From G965197555 sp965197555 (GTDB lineage Bacteria; Chloroflexota; Dehalococcoidia; Lucifugimonadales; UBA3495): DNA of 64,000 nucleotides. The position numbers were made by a program, and so were the translations under genes. The stretch spans positions 1,922,001-1,986,000 of the forward strand of contig OZ240213.1 in the NCBI GenBank assembly GCA_965197555.1. The letters run 5' to 3'. The notes beneath the pieces are model-generated. The model was not told the origin of the DNA. It saw nothing but the letters and a program-made list of their open reading frames with translations, and did not search any database. Below are positions 35,499-44,955 of the stretch, piece by piece (position 1 is the stretch's first letter; each line of letters begins with the position of its first letter).

Positions 35499-36383
35499 TT
35501 GAAATACGCATTCTTTCCTGGCTGCGTATCCCGAGGGGGATGCCCTGAGCTATACCCAGCGGCCAAGCTCATTTGCCAACGCTTGGGCATTGATTTACAG
35601 GAGATGCCAGGCGCTTCGTGCACCGGGGCTGGCGTCTTGCAGGAAAAGAACGAGGTCTTGGGTGACACATTGAACGCCCGGACGTTCGCCATGGCCGAAA
35701 ACCTGGGCCTGCCAATCATGACGATTTGCAGCACTTGCCAGGGCGTGATGGGTCAGGCTAACCATCGCATGCAAGCCAACTCCGAATATCTGGCCAGGAT
35801 CAATTCTTACCTGGCAGAGGAGGGTCTGGAATACAAGGGGACGGCTGAGCCCAAACATCTACTCTGGATTCTCATTGAAGACTACGGGCTGGAAAAATTG
35901 GTTGAGTTGGTAACTAGGCCGCTGCACGGTGTCCGCATCGCACCCTTCTACGGCTGTTACATAGTCCGTCCAACGGATGCTCTGGACATCGACCAGCACC
36001 CGGAGCGGCAGACGTCCCTTGAAACCCTGATAGAGACCCTGGGGGCCACGCTGGTGGACTTTAGCGGAAAGACCCGATGCTGTGGCTTTCCCATCTTGAC
36101 TATCAACGAGAAAAATTCGATGGCGATGGTGGCGCAGCACACCTCGGAGGTCAAGGACCTAGGCGCCGACGCTATGCTGACGCCGTGCCCGCTGTGTCAC
36201 TTGAACCTGGACGGCTTCCAGCCCAAGGCCGCGGCCCAAGTGCATCGCCGCATCGATTTGCCAATCCTTCACTTACCCCAGGCCATCGGCTTGGCCATGG
36301 GGCTTAGCCCCAGAGACCTGGGGCTTCAGCGGCACATCATAAGCACCAAGCCGCTGCTGACCAAGATCGGGGCGGCTGCCTGA
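35499..36383 (+). CDS. sdhE: SdhE-type cysteine-rich subunit (HdrB-like)
   Basis: This 294-residue protein has two cysteine-rich CCG domains (C-x-G-C at FPGCVSRGGC and ICSTCQGV; then FYGCYIVRP, TRCCGFP and PCPLCHLN) like heterodisulfide reductase HdrB. No membrane anchor genes sdhC or sdhD are present. This matches type E succinate:quinone reductases, where such a subunit anchors the enzyme to the membrane and passes electrons to quinone or another acceptor. A start at TTG 35499 is assumed, since the next ATG would delete the first domain. Confidence 0.88.
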   Translation: MKYAFFPGCVSRGGCPELYPAAKLICQRLGIDLQEMPGASCTGAGVLQEKNEVLGDTLNARTFAMAENLGLPIMTICSTCQGVMGQANHRMQANSEYLARINSYLAEEGLEYKGTAEPKHLLWILIEDYGLEKLVELVTRPLHGVRIAPFYGCYIVRPTDALDIDQHPERQTSLETLIETLGATLVDFSGKTRCCGFPILTINEKNSMAMVAQHTSEVKDLGADAMLTPCPLCHLNLDGFQPKAAAQVHRRIDLPILHLPQAIGLAMGLSPRDLGLQRHIISTKPLLTKIGAAA

Positions 36384-36412
36384 AACCGGTAGTCCTCCAT
36401 ATTTTGCGAAAG

Positions 36413-36446
36413 AAGAGGGGCCGATGATCTATCATCGGCCCCTCTT
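36413..36446 (+). terminator. Bidirectional terminator hairpin after sdhE
   Basis: A perfect inverted repeat (AAGAGGGGCCGATGAT with its complement, two-base loop) lies between the converging sdhE and Uma2 genes. It has A and T bases on either side but only a weak T-run. Confidence 0.7.
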
Positions 36447-36487
36447 GATTCATGGTCTTGGCGCGATGCATTGATGGTCTGAGTTAC

Positions 36488-37039
36488 TCAGGAAAATAGC
36501 TTATTGATTTCACAAATAAATCCCGGAAGCACTTGACCGCCATCCAGGATGCCTGTTTCGGAAAGCTCCTCAAAGTCCTCCAGGGTCTCATGGACTGTCA
36601 CAGAACGGGTGGCTGGATTTATGACCCACACCAGGGGGACCCCGGCTCCCAGCCAGTCCTCTGTTTTCTCGCGTACTTCCCTAGCCCTATCATTGGGGGA
36701 GACTACTTCCACAGCCAGATCGGGGACAACCTCCATGTAGTCCGCCGGCAGTTCGCCCTCGGGGAGTCGGTCACGTGCCACGAAAGACACATCGGGAGCC
36801 CGCACTGTGTCAGGACGGCGGCTCAAGATGAAACCGGTTTCAGCCGCGAAAACTTCACCCAAGTGATTGTCTAGGACATATCTGCCAAGCAGGATGCCGA
36901 GCCGCATAGCAACACTTCCATGTGCTCCTCCCGCTGGCGGCATTTCGTACAGTTCCCCTCTCACCAACTCAAGCCGACGACCAGCGGTCGGCAATTTAGC
37001 AAGCTCCGCGGCGGTAAGGATGCTCTTTCGCGTGCGCAT
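36488..37039 (-). CDS. Uma2 family (DUF820) putative nuclease
   Basis: This 183-residue protein has the Uma2 pattern ELVRGELYEMPPAG at the N-terminus, VRAPDVSFVARDR with the conserved aspartate, LAVEVVSPNDRAREVREKTE (Glu and Lys of a PD-(D/E)XK-like site) and a C-terminal beta-rich end. The family is abundant in cyanobacteria and Chloroflexota, mostly of unknown substrate. It lies 16 bases downstream of the aminotransferase gene and may share its transcript. Confidence 0.82.
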   Translation of the reverse strand: MRTRKSILTAAELAKLPTAGRRLELVRGELYEMPPAGGAHGSVAMRLGILLGRYVLDNHLGEVFAAETGFILSRRPDTVRAPDVSFVARDRLPEGELPADYMEVVPDLAVEVVSPNDRAREVREKTEDWLGAGVPLVWVINPATRSVTVHETLEDFEELSETGILDGGQVLPGFICEINKLFS

Positions 37040-37054
37040 ACGGTTATCTGGGGC

Positions 37055-38359
37055 CTAATCCTTCAGTTGAGGTATTACCTCTTTGAAGGCTGCAATGGTC
37101 TGCTCCACGTCTTCGTCGGAGTGCGCCAGGGAAGGATAGAACTTCTGGCCACCTTTCAGGATTCCTCGCTCCAATAGACCGGCGTTGAAACGTGCCATCA
37201 TTTGACCGTCAGCCGACAGTGTGTCTCTGTATGTCTTTACCGGCTGGTCGGTGAAATAAACATCGAATATGGCGTCTTCGCCGCACATCTGAACCGCCAC
37301 TCCGTGTTGGGCGCAGGTATCCACCAGAGCCCGGCGGACCCGGCCCCCGGTGTCTCTGATTTGGTCGTAGGAGCCCTCTTTGCGCAATTCGGAGAGAGTC
37401 GCCAGACCGGCGGCGCAGGCCACTGGGTTACCGTTAAGGGTGCCTATCTGGCTGACGAAAGTATCCGAGTCCGCCACTTCTTGATCGTAGACAGAAAGAA
37501 TATCGTTCCGGCCTAAAACCGCCGCCAAGGGGTAGCCACCGCCCATGATCTTCCCCACGGAGCAAAGGTCCGGGATCACTCCATAGAACTCTTGGGCGCC
37601 ACCGTAGGCCAAGCGGAACCCGGTCACAACCTCATCGAAGATCAAAGGAATGTCGTAGCGTGAGGTAATCTGACGCAAACCCTGGAGGAATCCTGGCTTG
37701 GGCGCCAGCACCCGCTGCAGTGGCTCAACAATTACGGCCGCAAGCTCTTCTTGGTGGGCCTCGATAATGGTGGAGGCGGTGTCGATGTCGTTGAAGGGCG
37801 CTATCAGCATCAAATCTTGAATCGCCCGGGGAATGCCCGCACTGCTTGGGACTGCTTGCGGAAACTCCTCACCCGCTGACGGGGTTACGCTCATCTGGGC
37901 GTAATCGCTGGTCCCGTGGAAGCCCCCCTCAAACTTCAGCACCTTCTCTCGTTTGCGATAAGCCCTCGCGGCCCGCATGGCCTGGAAGCAGGCATCGGTG
38001 CCGCTGGTGGTAAACCGGACCTTCTCGGCGCATGGCATTGCCTGAACCAGTTCCTCGGCTAAGAGGACGGCTTTCTCATTGGTAGTGAAGAAGGTGCTTC
38101 CTTGCTCGACGGCTTTGACCGCCGCCTCGACCACAGCAGGATGGGCATGGCCTAGTACCATCGGCCCAGATCCCATTAGCCAATCTACATACTCGTTGCC
38201 GCTCACGTCCCAGATGCGGGACCCACGCCCCTCCCGGACCAAAAAGCTGAGGTCATCCCTAACGGTGAGGTTACCAGTGTTGCCACCTGGTAGATACTGG
38301 TCCGCCTTTTCCAGCAAGCGGCGTTCCAGGGGTGTTCGTTCAGGCATCCCCGCCTCCAT
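37055..38359 (-). CDS. Class III aminotransferase, HemL-like
   Basis: This 434-residue PLP enzyme resembles glutamate-1-semialdehyde 2,1-aminomutase: the GSGPMVLGHAHPAVVEA opening, FTTSGTDACFQAMRAARAY, IFDEVVTGFRLAYGGAQ and the PLP lysine in SVGKIMGGGYPLAAV. No other heme genes are nearby, and many HemL-like proteins act on other amino-ketone substrates, so I do not assign hemL. It follows mdh by 35 bases on the same strand. Confidence 0.82.
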   Translation of the reverse strand: MEAGMPERTPLERRLLEKADQYLPGGNTGNLTVRDDLSFLVREGRGSRIWDVSGNEYVDWLMGSGPMVLGHAHPAVVEAAVKAVEQGSTFFTTNEKAVLLAEELVQAMPCAEKVRFTTSGTDACFQAMRAARAYRKREKVLKFEGGFHGTSDYAQMSVTPSAGEEFPQAVPSSAGIPRAIQDLMLIAPFNDIDTASTIIEAHQEELAAVIVEPLQRVLAPKPGFLQGLRQITSRYDIPLIFDEVVTGFRLAYGGAQEFYGVIPDLCSVGKIMGGGYPLAAVLGRNDILSVYDQEVADSDTFVSQIGTLNGNPVACAAGLATLSELRKEGSYDQIRDTGGRVRRALVDTCAQHGVAVQMCGEDAIFDVYFTDQPVKTYRDTLSADGQMMARFNAGLLERGILKGGQKFYPSLAHSDEDVEQTIAAFKEVIPQLKD

Positions 38360-38394
38360 GTAGAACTATAGTCACAGGTACTCGTTCGATCCCG

Positions 38395-39339
38395 TCACGC
38401 AGCTTCAGCCTTGGCTTTCTGCATGACATCCACCAACTCTTGCACGCTGGCCGCTGAGCTGTGCAGAGCGGTTTTTTCCTCCGAGGTGAGCCGGATCTCC
38501 ATCACCTGCTCCATGCCGTCGGCGCCCAGCTTGGCCGGTACGCCCACGCAGAGGCCGTTGATGCCAAACTCCCCTTCCAGGTAGACGCAGCATGGAAGGA
38601 CGCGTTTCTTGTCCAACAGGACGGCTTCCACCATCTGGGTGATAGCCGCTGACGGGGCGTAATAGGCACTGCCTTCCTTCAGCAGGGCCACGATTTCTCC
38701 TCCACCCTGGCGGGTCCGGTGGACCAATTGGTCTACTTTCTCTTCAGCCATGAGCTCGGTGATGGGGATGCCGCCGACGCTGGTGTAGCGGACCAAGGGC
38801 ACCATGTCGTCCCCGTGACCGCCCAACACCAAGGCTTGCACGTCCTCCACGGAGACGTCCAATTCCTGGGCGATGAAGGTCCTGAACCTGGCTGTGTCCA
38901 ATATCCCGGCCATGCCGAACACCCGGTTGCGAGGGAATCCGCTGGTTTCGTACACATTCTGGACCATGGCGTCCAACGGATTGGTCACAGCGATGATGAT
39001 GCAGTTCGGAGAGTATTTGACTGCTTGCTCAGTAACCGACGACGTGATCTTCATGTTGGTCAGCAGCAGGTCGTCTCGGCTCATTCCCGGTCGTCGCGCG
39101 ATGCCCGCGGTAATCACTACCAGGTCTGAGTTAGCCGACTCTTCATAGGAGTTGCTGCCAATGACGCTGGCGTCCGTTCCGACCACCGGGCCGGCTTCCA
39201 GCATATCCAACCCTTTACCCTGCGGCAGATCCTCAATGACATCGACCAATACAACATCGGTGTAACCCAATTGGCTTATTCTGAGGGCGGTAGTGGCGCC
39301 GACATTTCCCGCACCGACTACCGTTACTTTTCTGCGCAT
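38395..39339 (-). CDS. mdh: Malate dehydrogenase (LDH-like)
   Basis: This 314-residue enzyme interconverts malate and oxaloacetate with NAD+. The Rossmann motif VVGAGNVGATTA, the substrate loop ITAGIARRPGMSRDDLL (arginine at the specificity position, as in malate rather than lactate dehydrogenases) and VLGGHGDDMVPLVR with the catalytic histidine are present. CAGGAG precedes the ATG at 39339. It lies downstream of icd, forming a TCA-cycle pair. Confidence 0.93.
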   Translation of the reverse strand: MRRKVTVVGAGNVGATTALRISQLGYTDVVLVDVIEDLPQGKGLDMLEAGPVVGTDASVIGSNSYEESANSDLVVITAGIARRPGMSRDDLLLTNMKITSSVTEQAVKYSPNCIIIAVTNPLDAMVQNVYETSGFPRNRVFGMAGILDTARFRTFIAQELDVSVEDVQALVLGGHGDDMVPLVRYTSVGGIPITELMAEEKVDQLVHRTRQGGGEIVALLKEGSAYYAPSAAITQMVEAVLLDKKRVLPCCVYLEGEFGINGLCVGVPAKLGADGMEQVMEIRLTSEEKTALHSSAASVQELVDVMQKAKAEAA

Positions 39340-39479
39340 GTGTTGCCATTCTCCTGTGTTCTAGCTATCGGCATGCTTTGAGGTGGGTGAACAAAATCTA
39401 TGGACCGTAGCTCGCAGAAGTATCGCCGATCCTCAAATGGATGGGGCCGAATCTGATAACCGATAGCTGATGGTTGTGC

Positions 39480-40811
39480 CTAGCTGGCCTGTACGTAGGC
39501 CTCCCACCTGGACTCAACGGCGGAATCCGCCACCGTATCCATAAGGTATTGGCCGAATTCACTGCTGGTTGCTCCTGTGTCCCGGCCGGTCATCACCACG
39601 TTGCGCTCGTACTGGCCGCAGACGTCCAAAGCTTTGTGCAGACGGGAGCCAATATCCGTGAAACCAATGTGCTCCAGAAGCATGGCTCCCGCACGTATCA
39701 TGGAGCTTGGGTCGGCGAACTGGGCCCGGCCCTCCCTGACCATACGCGGCGCGCTTCCATGAATCGCTTCGAACATGGAGTAAACCTTTCCCACATTGGC
39801 ACTGCCGGCGGTGCCCACTCCACCTTGAATCTGAGCTGCTTCGTCGGTCAGTATGTCGCCGTAGAGGTTGGGCAAGGCCAACACCTGGAACTGCTTCTGG
39901 CGGGCGGGATTGATCAAGGCCGCCGTCATAATGTCTATGTACCACCCCTCCCAACTTATGCCCGGATAGCGCTCGGAGACCTCTCTGGCTATGTCCAGGA
40001 ACTTTCCGTCGGTTGTTTTGACGATGTTGGCCTTGGTCACGATGGTGACGGAGTCCTTTCCGGTCCGCTGGGCATGGGCGAAAGCAGCATCTATAATCCG
40101 CTCCGAGCCCTGGCTGGTAATCACGCGGAAGTCGATCCCCAAGTCGTCGGTGACATTCACACCCTGGCTGCCGACGGCGTACATATCTTCTGTGTTTTCA
40201 CGGAAGAAGGTCCAATCTATTCCTTGAGCGGGAATACGCACCGGCCTGACGTTGGCGAACAAGTCCAACTCTTTGCGCATGCCCACGTTGGCGCTCTCCA
40301 GGTTGGGCCATCCATCGCCACGTTCCGGCGTGTGCGTTGGCCCCTTAAGAGTGACGTGGCAATCCTTGATTGCTGCGAGTACGTCGTCAGGTATGGACTG
40401 AAGGTGAGCGGCCCGGTTTTCGATAGTAAGGCCATCGATAACCCGGAATTCGACTTTGCCGCTGGCGACCTCGTCCCGTAGCAAGTGCTCCAGCACATTT
40501 TGGGATTCTGCCGCGATAGTTGGGCCGATTCCATCTCCTCCGAGCATACCTATCTTGATGGGGCTGACGTTGCTAAAGTCCAGCCAATCGGGCTGGGCCT
40601 TCAAGCGTTCCACCCGCTCCAACTGCTGTTCCAAAACCTCGCCAAAGTGTTCTTTTGCGGCTGCGATTTGTTCATTCCAAGCTGCGTTCGGCAATTTCAG
40701 CACCTCGTGGGCAGAGTTCCTAAAGAGAATTGGCCGTCCGGCCGGATGGGGCCGTATCATTATACAGCCGGAGTTCAGAAGGCGGTAGCCCCGGTAGCTG
40801 AGTGCGGCCAC
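39480..40811 (-). CDS. icd: Isocitrate/isopropylmalate-type dehydrogenase, probably isocitrate dehydrogenase
   Basis: Residues 85 onward match the family: IGMLGGDGIGPTIAAE, GMRKELDLFANVRPVR (substrate arginines), FFRENTEDMYAVGSQG, KANIVKTTDGKFLDI and YGDILTDEAAQIQGGVGTAG. The NAD-type loop and the tail favour an NAD-dependent isocitrate dehydrogenase. The N-terminal 80 residues are unusual and partly coiled; ATG 40760 is an alternative start. The mdh neighbour supports a TCA role, but isopropylmalate or homoisocitrate activity cannot be excluded. Confidence 0.75.
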   Translation of the reverse strand: MAALSYRGYRLLNSGCIMIRPHPAGRPILFRNSAHEVLKLPNAAWNEQIAAAKEHFGEVLEQQLERVERLKAQPDWLDFSNVSPIKIGMLGGDGIGPTIAAESQNVLEHLLRDEVASGKVEFRVIDGLTIENRAAHLQSIPDDVLAAIKDCHVTLKGPTHTPERGDGWPNLESANVGMRKELDLFANVRPVRIPAQGIDWTFFRENTEDMYAVGSQGVNVTDDLGIDFRVITSQGSERIIDAAFAHAQRTGKDSVTIVTKANIVKTTDGKFLDIAREVSERYPGISWEGWYIDIMTAALINPARQKQFQVLALPNLYGDILTDEAAQIQGGVGTAGSANVGKVYSMFEAIHGSAPRMVREGRAQFADPSSMIRAGAMLLEHIGFTDIGSRLHKALDVCGQYERNVVMTGRDTGATSSEFGQYLMDTVADSAVESRWEAYVQAS

Positions 40812-40889
40812 CTCCTAACCGCCGAGCGGCTGTACTCCCTAGCCGCTCAAGTTACCGTCGAAGACGGCTTTGTCGGGAGGCTTGGGCCG

Positions 40890-42959
40890 TCAGGCTTCAA
40901 GCTGTGCTGCCAGCGCCTCCGGGTCCGTGACGGGCAGCTGACAAGCATAGTTCTGGCACACGTAGGCTGTCGGCTTGCCATCGATCAAACCCCGGCCTTC
41001 TAACAACGGTAGGACGGCGCTTAGGGCGCCCGCGCCCAAGTCTACGGCATCAGGAGTGGAGTCTGCACCTACCACTACCTTATTGACCAAGTACCTACCG
41101 AATACCGTGTCCAGCAGGGCCTGGGTTGAGGTGTCTTTCCGGGGTCCTATGACAGCGATCTCTTTGGGTATTGAGACATAAAAGTCCAGCGCGCCGAGCC
41201 AATGGCCGGTGCCAGCCGGCGCTCGTCCCATCAGATCCCTGAGAGCTCTGAGGGGGGCCGCGGCTTTGGCCGTGTATTCTGTGTTGCCGGTGATGATGGC
41301 CAGCCGGAGTAGCACGTCGGTTGCCACGGAGCCACCGCAGGGCTGGGCGTTGTCAAACACATCCCGGGGCCTAACTACCAGGGACTCGTGGTCGGAACCC
41401 GTGTCGTAGAAGCCTTGGACAGTCTCGTCCCAAAAGAGTTCGACCATACCGTCGACCAGGCCGATGGCTTCATCCAGCCATCGCCGCTCAAACGTAGCCT
41501 CATAAAGGGCCAGCAGGCCATCGGCGACGAAGGCGTAGTCCTCCAGATAGCCCAATAGCCTGGCTTGTCCGTTGCGGTAAGTGCGAAGCAAACGACCGCC
41601 GTTACGCATCGATGAGAGGATAAACTCAGCGTTCTTGATAGCTGCTTTCAGGTAGTCTGTACGGCCAAGAGAAGCGGCTGCCTCGGCGAAACTACGGAGC
41701 ATCAAGCCGTTCCACGATGATAGGACCTTGTCATCCAGCAGAGGATGCACCCGGCGGTCTCTTATCTCTCGTAGCGCCAGCTTTCCACGTTCGATTAAGT
41801 CTGAGAACCGGTCCAACGATATGTCGTGCGCCTCAGCAAAAAGCTCCGGCTCTTGGGGGATGTTAAATATGGTCTTCCCCTCGAAGTTCCCTGCGTCGGT
41901 CACACCGTAGAAGCCGCCAAATAGATTGCCTTCTTCGGTGCCCAGGGCGGCCCGGATATCGCCGGGCTCCCAAACGAAGAACTTACCCTCTTCGCCTTCG
42001 CTGTCGGCATCTTGAGCGGAATAGAACCCGCCTTGGGGGTCTGTCATCTCCCGCAACACATAGTCCAGGGTCTCTTGAGTAACGCGTTTGTAAAGAGGCC
42101 GTTGGGTAATCAAGTAGGCGTGGAGGTACAGCCTGGCAAGGAGTGCGTTGTCGTAGAGCATCTTTTCGAAGTGGGGCACCAGCCAGAATGCGTCGGTAGA
42201 GTACCTGTGGAATCCACCGCCGATCTGGTCGTAGATACCGCCGAAGGCCATATTCTCCAGCGTGAGGTTCACCATCTCCAGGGCCCGGTCATTATAACCA
42301 TGGTGATAATAGCGAAGGAGAAACTCCAGGGTCATTGGCTGGGGAAACTTGGGCGCAGCCCCAATGCCACCGTTTTGGTAGTCAAAGTTGGTGGCCAGGC
42401 CGGAATAGGCTTGGTGGATGACGTCTACCGTCAGCGGAGAAGTCCCTCGGGCCAGTTGACCGGAGCGGCCCATTTGCTCTACCAGTTGCTGGGTTGTGTT
42501 GGCTATCTGCCCGCGCTGGTTGTGGTAAGCATCGGACATGGCCCTGATGACTCTAGGGAACCCGGGCATCTGCCCCCGGTCAGCGGGCGGAAAATAAGTG
42601 CCGCCGTAAAAGGGGGTGCCGTCCGGAGTCAGGAACACTGTCATGGGCCAACCGCCGCTGCCGGTGAGCATCTGCACGGCTTCCATGTACACTGCATCCA
42701 GGTCAGGCCGTTCTTCCCGGTCTACCTTGATGTTGACGAAGGACTCATTCATCAAGGCGGCGATGCTTTCATTCTCGAAGGACTCCCGTTCCATCACGTG
42801 ACACCAGTGACAAGCGGAGTACCCGATGCTCAACAAAATGGGTTTGTCTTCATCCTTGGCTCGTTCCAGGGCCTCTTCGCCCCACGTATACCAGTCCACC
42901 GGGTTATTGGCGTGTTGCAACAGGTATGGGCTGGTCTCGTTGATCAGACGGTTGGGCAT
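40890..42959 (-). CDS. YyaL/DUF255 thioredoxin-domain protein
   Basis: This 689-residue protein begins with the DUF255 thioredoxin-like domain (NPVDWYTWGEEALERAKDED, SACHWCHVMERESFEN with a CxxC pair, GGWPMTVFLTPDGTPF) and continues with a long alpha/alpha-barrel resembling six-hairpin glycosidases. It is homologous to Bacillus YyaL and human SPATA20, whose functions are poorly known. Length is normal. It is upstream of icd on the same strand with a gap of 78 bases. Confidence 0.92.
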   Translation of the reverse strand: MPNRLINETSPYLLQHANNPVDWYTWGEEALERAKDEDKPILLSIGYSACHWCHVMERESFENESIAALMNESFVNIKVDREERPDLDAVYMEAVQMLTGSGGWPMTVFLTPDGTPFYGGTYFPPADRGQMPGFPRVIRAMSDAYHNQRGQIANTTQQLVEQMGRSGQLARGTSPLTVDVIHQAYSGLATNFDYQNGGIGAAPKFPQPMTLEFLLRYYHHGYNDRALEMVNLTLENMAFGGIYDQIGGGFHRYSTDAFWLVPHFEKMLYDNALLARLYLHAYLITQRPLYKRVTQETLDYVLREMTDPQGGFYSAQDADSEGEEGKFFVWEPGDIRAALGTEEGNLFGGFYGVTDAGNFEGKTIFNIPQEPELFAEAHDISLDRFSDLIERGKLALREIRDRRVHPLLDDKVLSSWNGLMLRSFAEAAASLGRTDYLKAAIKNAEFILSSMRNGGRLLRTYRNGQARLLGYLEDYAFVADGLLALYEATFERRWLDEAIGLVDGMVELFWDETVQGFYDTGSDHESLVVRPRDVFDNAQPCGGSVATDVLLRLAIITGNTEYTAKAAAPLRALRDLMGRAPAGTGHWLGALDFYVSIPKEIAVIGPRKDTSTQALLDTVFGRYLVNKVVVGADSTPDAVDLGAGALSAVLPLLEGRGLIDGKPTAYVCQNYACQLPVTDPEALAAQLEA

Positions 42960-43007
42960 AATGCCTCCAGGAGTGTTGCCGGCGTGAAAAGGGGTTGGAT
43001 GGCGAGC

Positions 43008-44768
43008 CTAGGCCTTGGCCTTCAACTCTTCGGTCATGCGCTCCAACAAAGCCGGGACCGGCGTGAGGCCCAGGTCAGTGCCGTCCCTGAGCCTGACGGC
43101 GACAGCGTTCTCCCCTGCTTCCGCGTCTCCGACGACCAGCATGTAAGGCACTTTCTGAAGCTGAGCGTTGCGGATCTTCAGGTTCATGCGCTCACTGCGG
43201 GCGTTGACCTCAACCCGGATACCCTGGGAGGATAGCCGTTCCTTGACTGTCTCGGCGTAATCCACGTGCCGATCGGCGATGGGTATCACCGTCGCTTGCA
43301 CCGGGGCCAGCCAGAGAGGAAACGCTCCGGCGTAGTGCTCGATCAATACCCCAAGAAATCGTTCCATGGACCCCAGAATAGCCCGGTGGACCATGTAGGG
43401 GCGGGTTCTGCCACCTTCGGCGTCCTGGAACGACAGATCGAACCTTTCCGGGAGGTTGAAATCGAACTGAACCGTTGTACACTGCCAGGCCCGCCCCAGG
43501 GCGTCAGTAATCTTGATGTCGATCTTCGGGCCGTAGAACGCGCCGCCTCCCTCGTCCACGTCAAACGCTAAATTGCGACTTTCCAGAGCCTGCCGGAGAG
43601 ATTGGGTGGCGTGCTCCCATGTGTCAGGGTCGCCCACGAACTTGTCCGGGCGAGTCGATAGCAAAATGTCGAACTCGGTGAACCCGAAAGCATCCAAGAG
43701 CTCGAATGTAAGGTCCAAGACCCCACCGACCTCCACCTCTATTTGTTCGGGCCGACAGAAGATGTGGGCGTCGTCCTGGGTAAAACCCCTTACTCGCATC
43801 AACCCGTGTAGCACACCACTCCGCTCGTAGCGGTACACTGTGCCGAGCTCCGCGAACCTTAGAGGCAAGTCCCGGTAGCTACGTAGTGACGAACGGTACA
43901 CCATGATGTGGAAGGGACAGTTCATAGGTTTGAGAAAGTATTCTTGTTCATCGACTTCTACAGGGGCGTACATGCTCTCCCGGTAGAAGTCCAGGTGGCC
44001 GCTGGTCTGCCACAGTTGAGCTCGCCCGATGTGGGGAGAATAGACGATGTCGTACCCCCGCCGGTAGTGAATGGCCCGCCAGTAGTCTTCGACCAGGGTG
44101 CGTACTTGCCCGCCCTTGGGATGCCACACTATCAGGCCGGGGCCAATCTCTTCATGGACTGTAAACAGCTCTAGCTGGCGGCCCAGGGTCCGGTGGTCCC
44201 GCCGCTCGGCTTCTTCCAGGCGGGCCAAGTAATCGGCCAGCTCTTGGTCGTCTTCAAAAGCAGTGCCGTAAATTCGCTGAAGCATCGGCCGGTGCTCGTC
44301 GCCCCGCCAGTAAGCCCCGGCGACGCTCAACAGCTTGACCGCGGTGATTTCGGCGGTATTCGCTACGTGGGGACCCTGACACAGGTCCACGAAATCGCCA
44401 TGCCGGTAGGTGGAGATGGAGTCGGCGTCAACCAGGCCGTCGATGATTTCAAGTTTAAACGGCTGGTCCGCGAACAACGTCCTTGCTTCTTCCGGACTTA
44501 TCTCTTCCCTCTGAAAGGATAGCGCAGCATTGATCGCTCGCTTCATCAGCGATTCAATGTGCTCCAAGTCCTCTGGTGTAAAGGGCCTGGATACGTCGAA
44601 ATCGTAATAGAACCCTTCGTGAGTTGGGGGGCCTATTGCCATTTTGGCTTCGGGAAAAAGCTGTAGCACCGCATCCGCCATCAGGTGCGAGGCCGAGTGC
44701 CGCAAACGATGCCTTAATGCTTCTCCGGGACTAGCGCTACTGGTCTCAAGAGTGCCGTGGTCGAGCAT
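43008..44768 (-). CDS. thrS: Threonyl-tRNA synthetase lacking the TGS domain
   Basis: This 586-residue class II synthetase charges tRNA-Thr. The editing domain is intact (H24, H28, C130, H134 in HSASH and CQGPH). Catalytic motifs include the zinc cysteine C284 in KPMNCPFHIM, RYERSGVLHGLMRVRGFTQD and HRAILGSMERF. The usual N-terminal TGS domain of about 60 residues is missing: the frame starts directly before the editing domain and no in-frame TGS sequence lies upstream. The anticodon-binding domain is complete. Confidence 0.93.
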   Translation of the reverse strand: MLDHGTLETSSASPGEALRHRLRHSASHLMADAVLQLFPEAKMAIGPPTHEGFYYDFDVSRPFTPEDLEHIESLMKRAINAALSFQREEISPEEARTLFADQPFKLEIIDGLVDADSISTYRHGDFVDLCQGPHVANTAEITAVKLLSVAGAYWRGDEHRPMLQRIYGTAFEDDQELADYLARLEEAERRDHRTLGRQLELFTVHEEIGPGLIVWHPKGGQVRTLVEDYWRAIHYRRGYDIVYSPHIGRAQLWQTSGHLDFYRESMYAPVEVDEQEYFLKPMNCPFHIMVYRSSLRSYRDLPLRFAELGTVYRYERSGVLHGLMRVRGFTQDDAHIFCRPEQIEVEVGGVLDLTFELLDAFGFTEFDILLSTRPDKFVGDPDTWEHATQSLRQALESRNLAFDVDEGGGAFYGPKIDIKITDALGRAWQCTTVQFDFNLPERFDLSFQDAEGGRTRPYMVHRAILGSMERFLGVLIEHYAGAFPLWLAPVQATVIPIADRHVDYAETVKERLSSQGIRVEVNARSERMNLKIRNAQLQKVPYMLVVGDAEAGENAVAVRLRDGTDLGLTPVPALLERMTEELKAKA

Positions 44769-44872
44769 TACTGAACCTTCACGTGGACTTTGGGATCAAA
44801 AACCGGGGTGAGGCACAATCTCCCGATGGAAAGCCGCGGCCCGGGCCCTAGCGGCCTCGTCTCTCTTGCAAC

Positions 44873-44878
44873 ATTATA
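44873..44878 (-). promoter_or_regulatory. Candidate -10 of thrS
   Basis: TATAAT on the minus strand, about 105 bases upstream of thrS. The leader is GC-rich with possible hairpins but has no T-box signature. Confidence 0.4.
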
Positions 44879-44955
44879 ACCCATACGTCGCGGCTTACTG
44901 CCTTCCTCCACAGGGGATGTAGACGAACGGGGCGCCAACGGGCTTCCCGGCAATT

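Noticed and set aside
44769..44955. T-box leader of thrS
   Set aside because: No GGTGGNACCGCG-type antiterminator is present on the minus strand.
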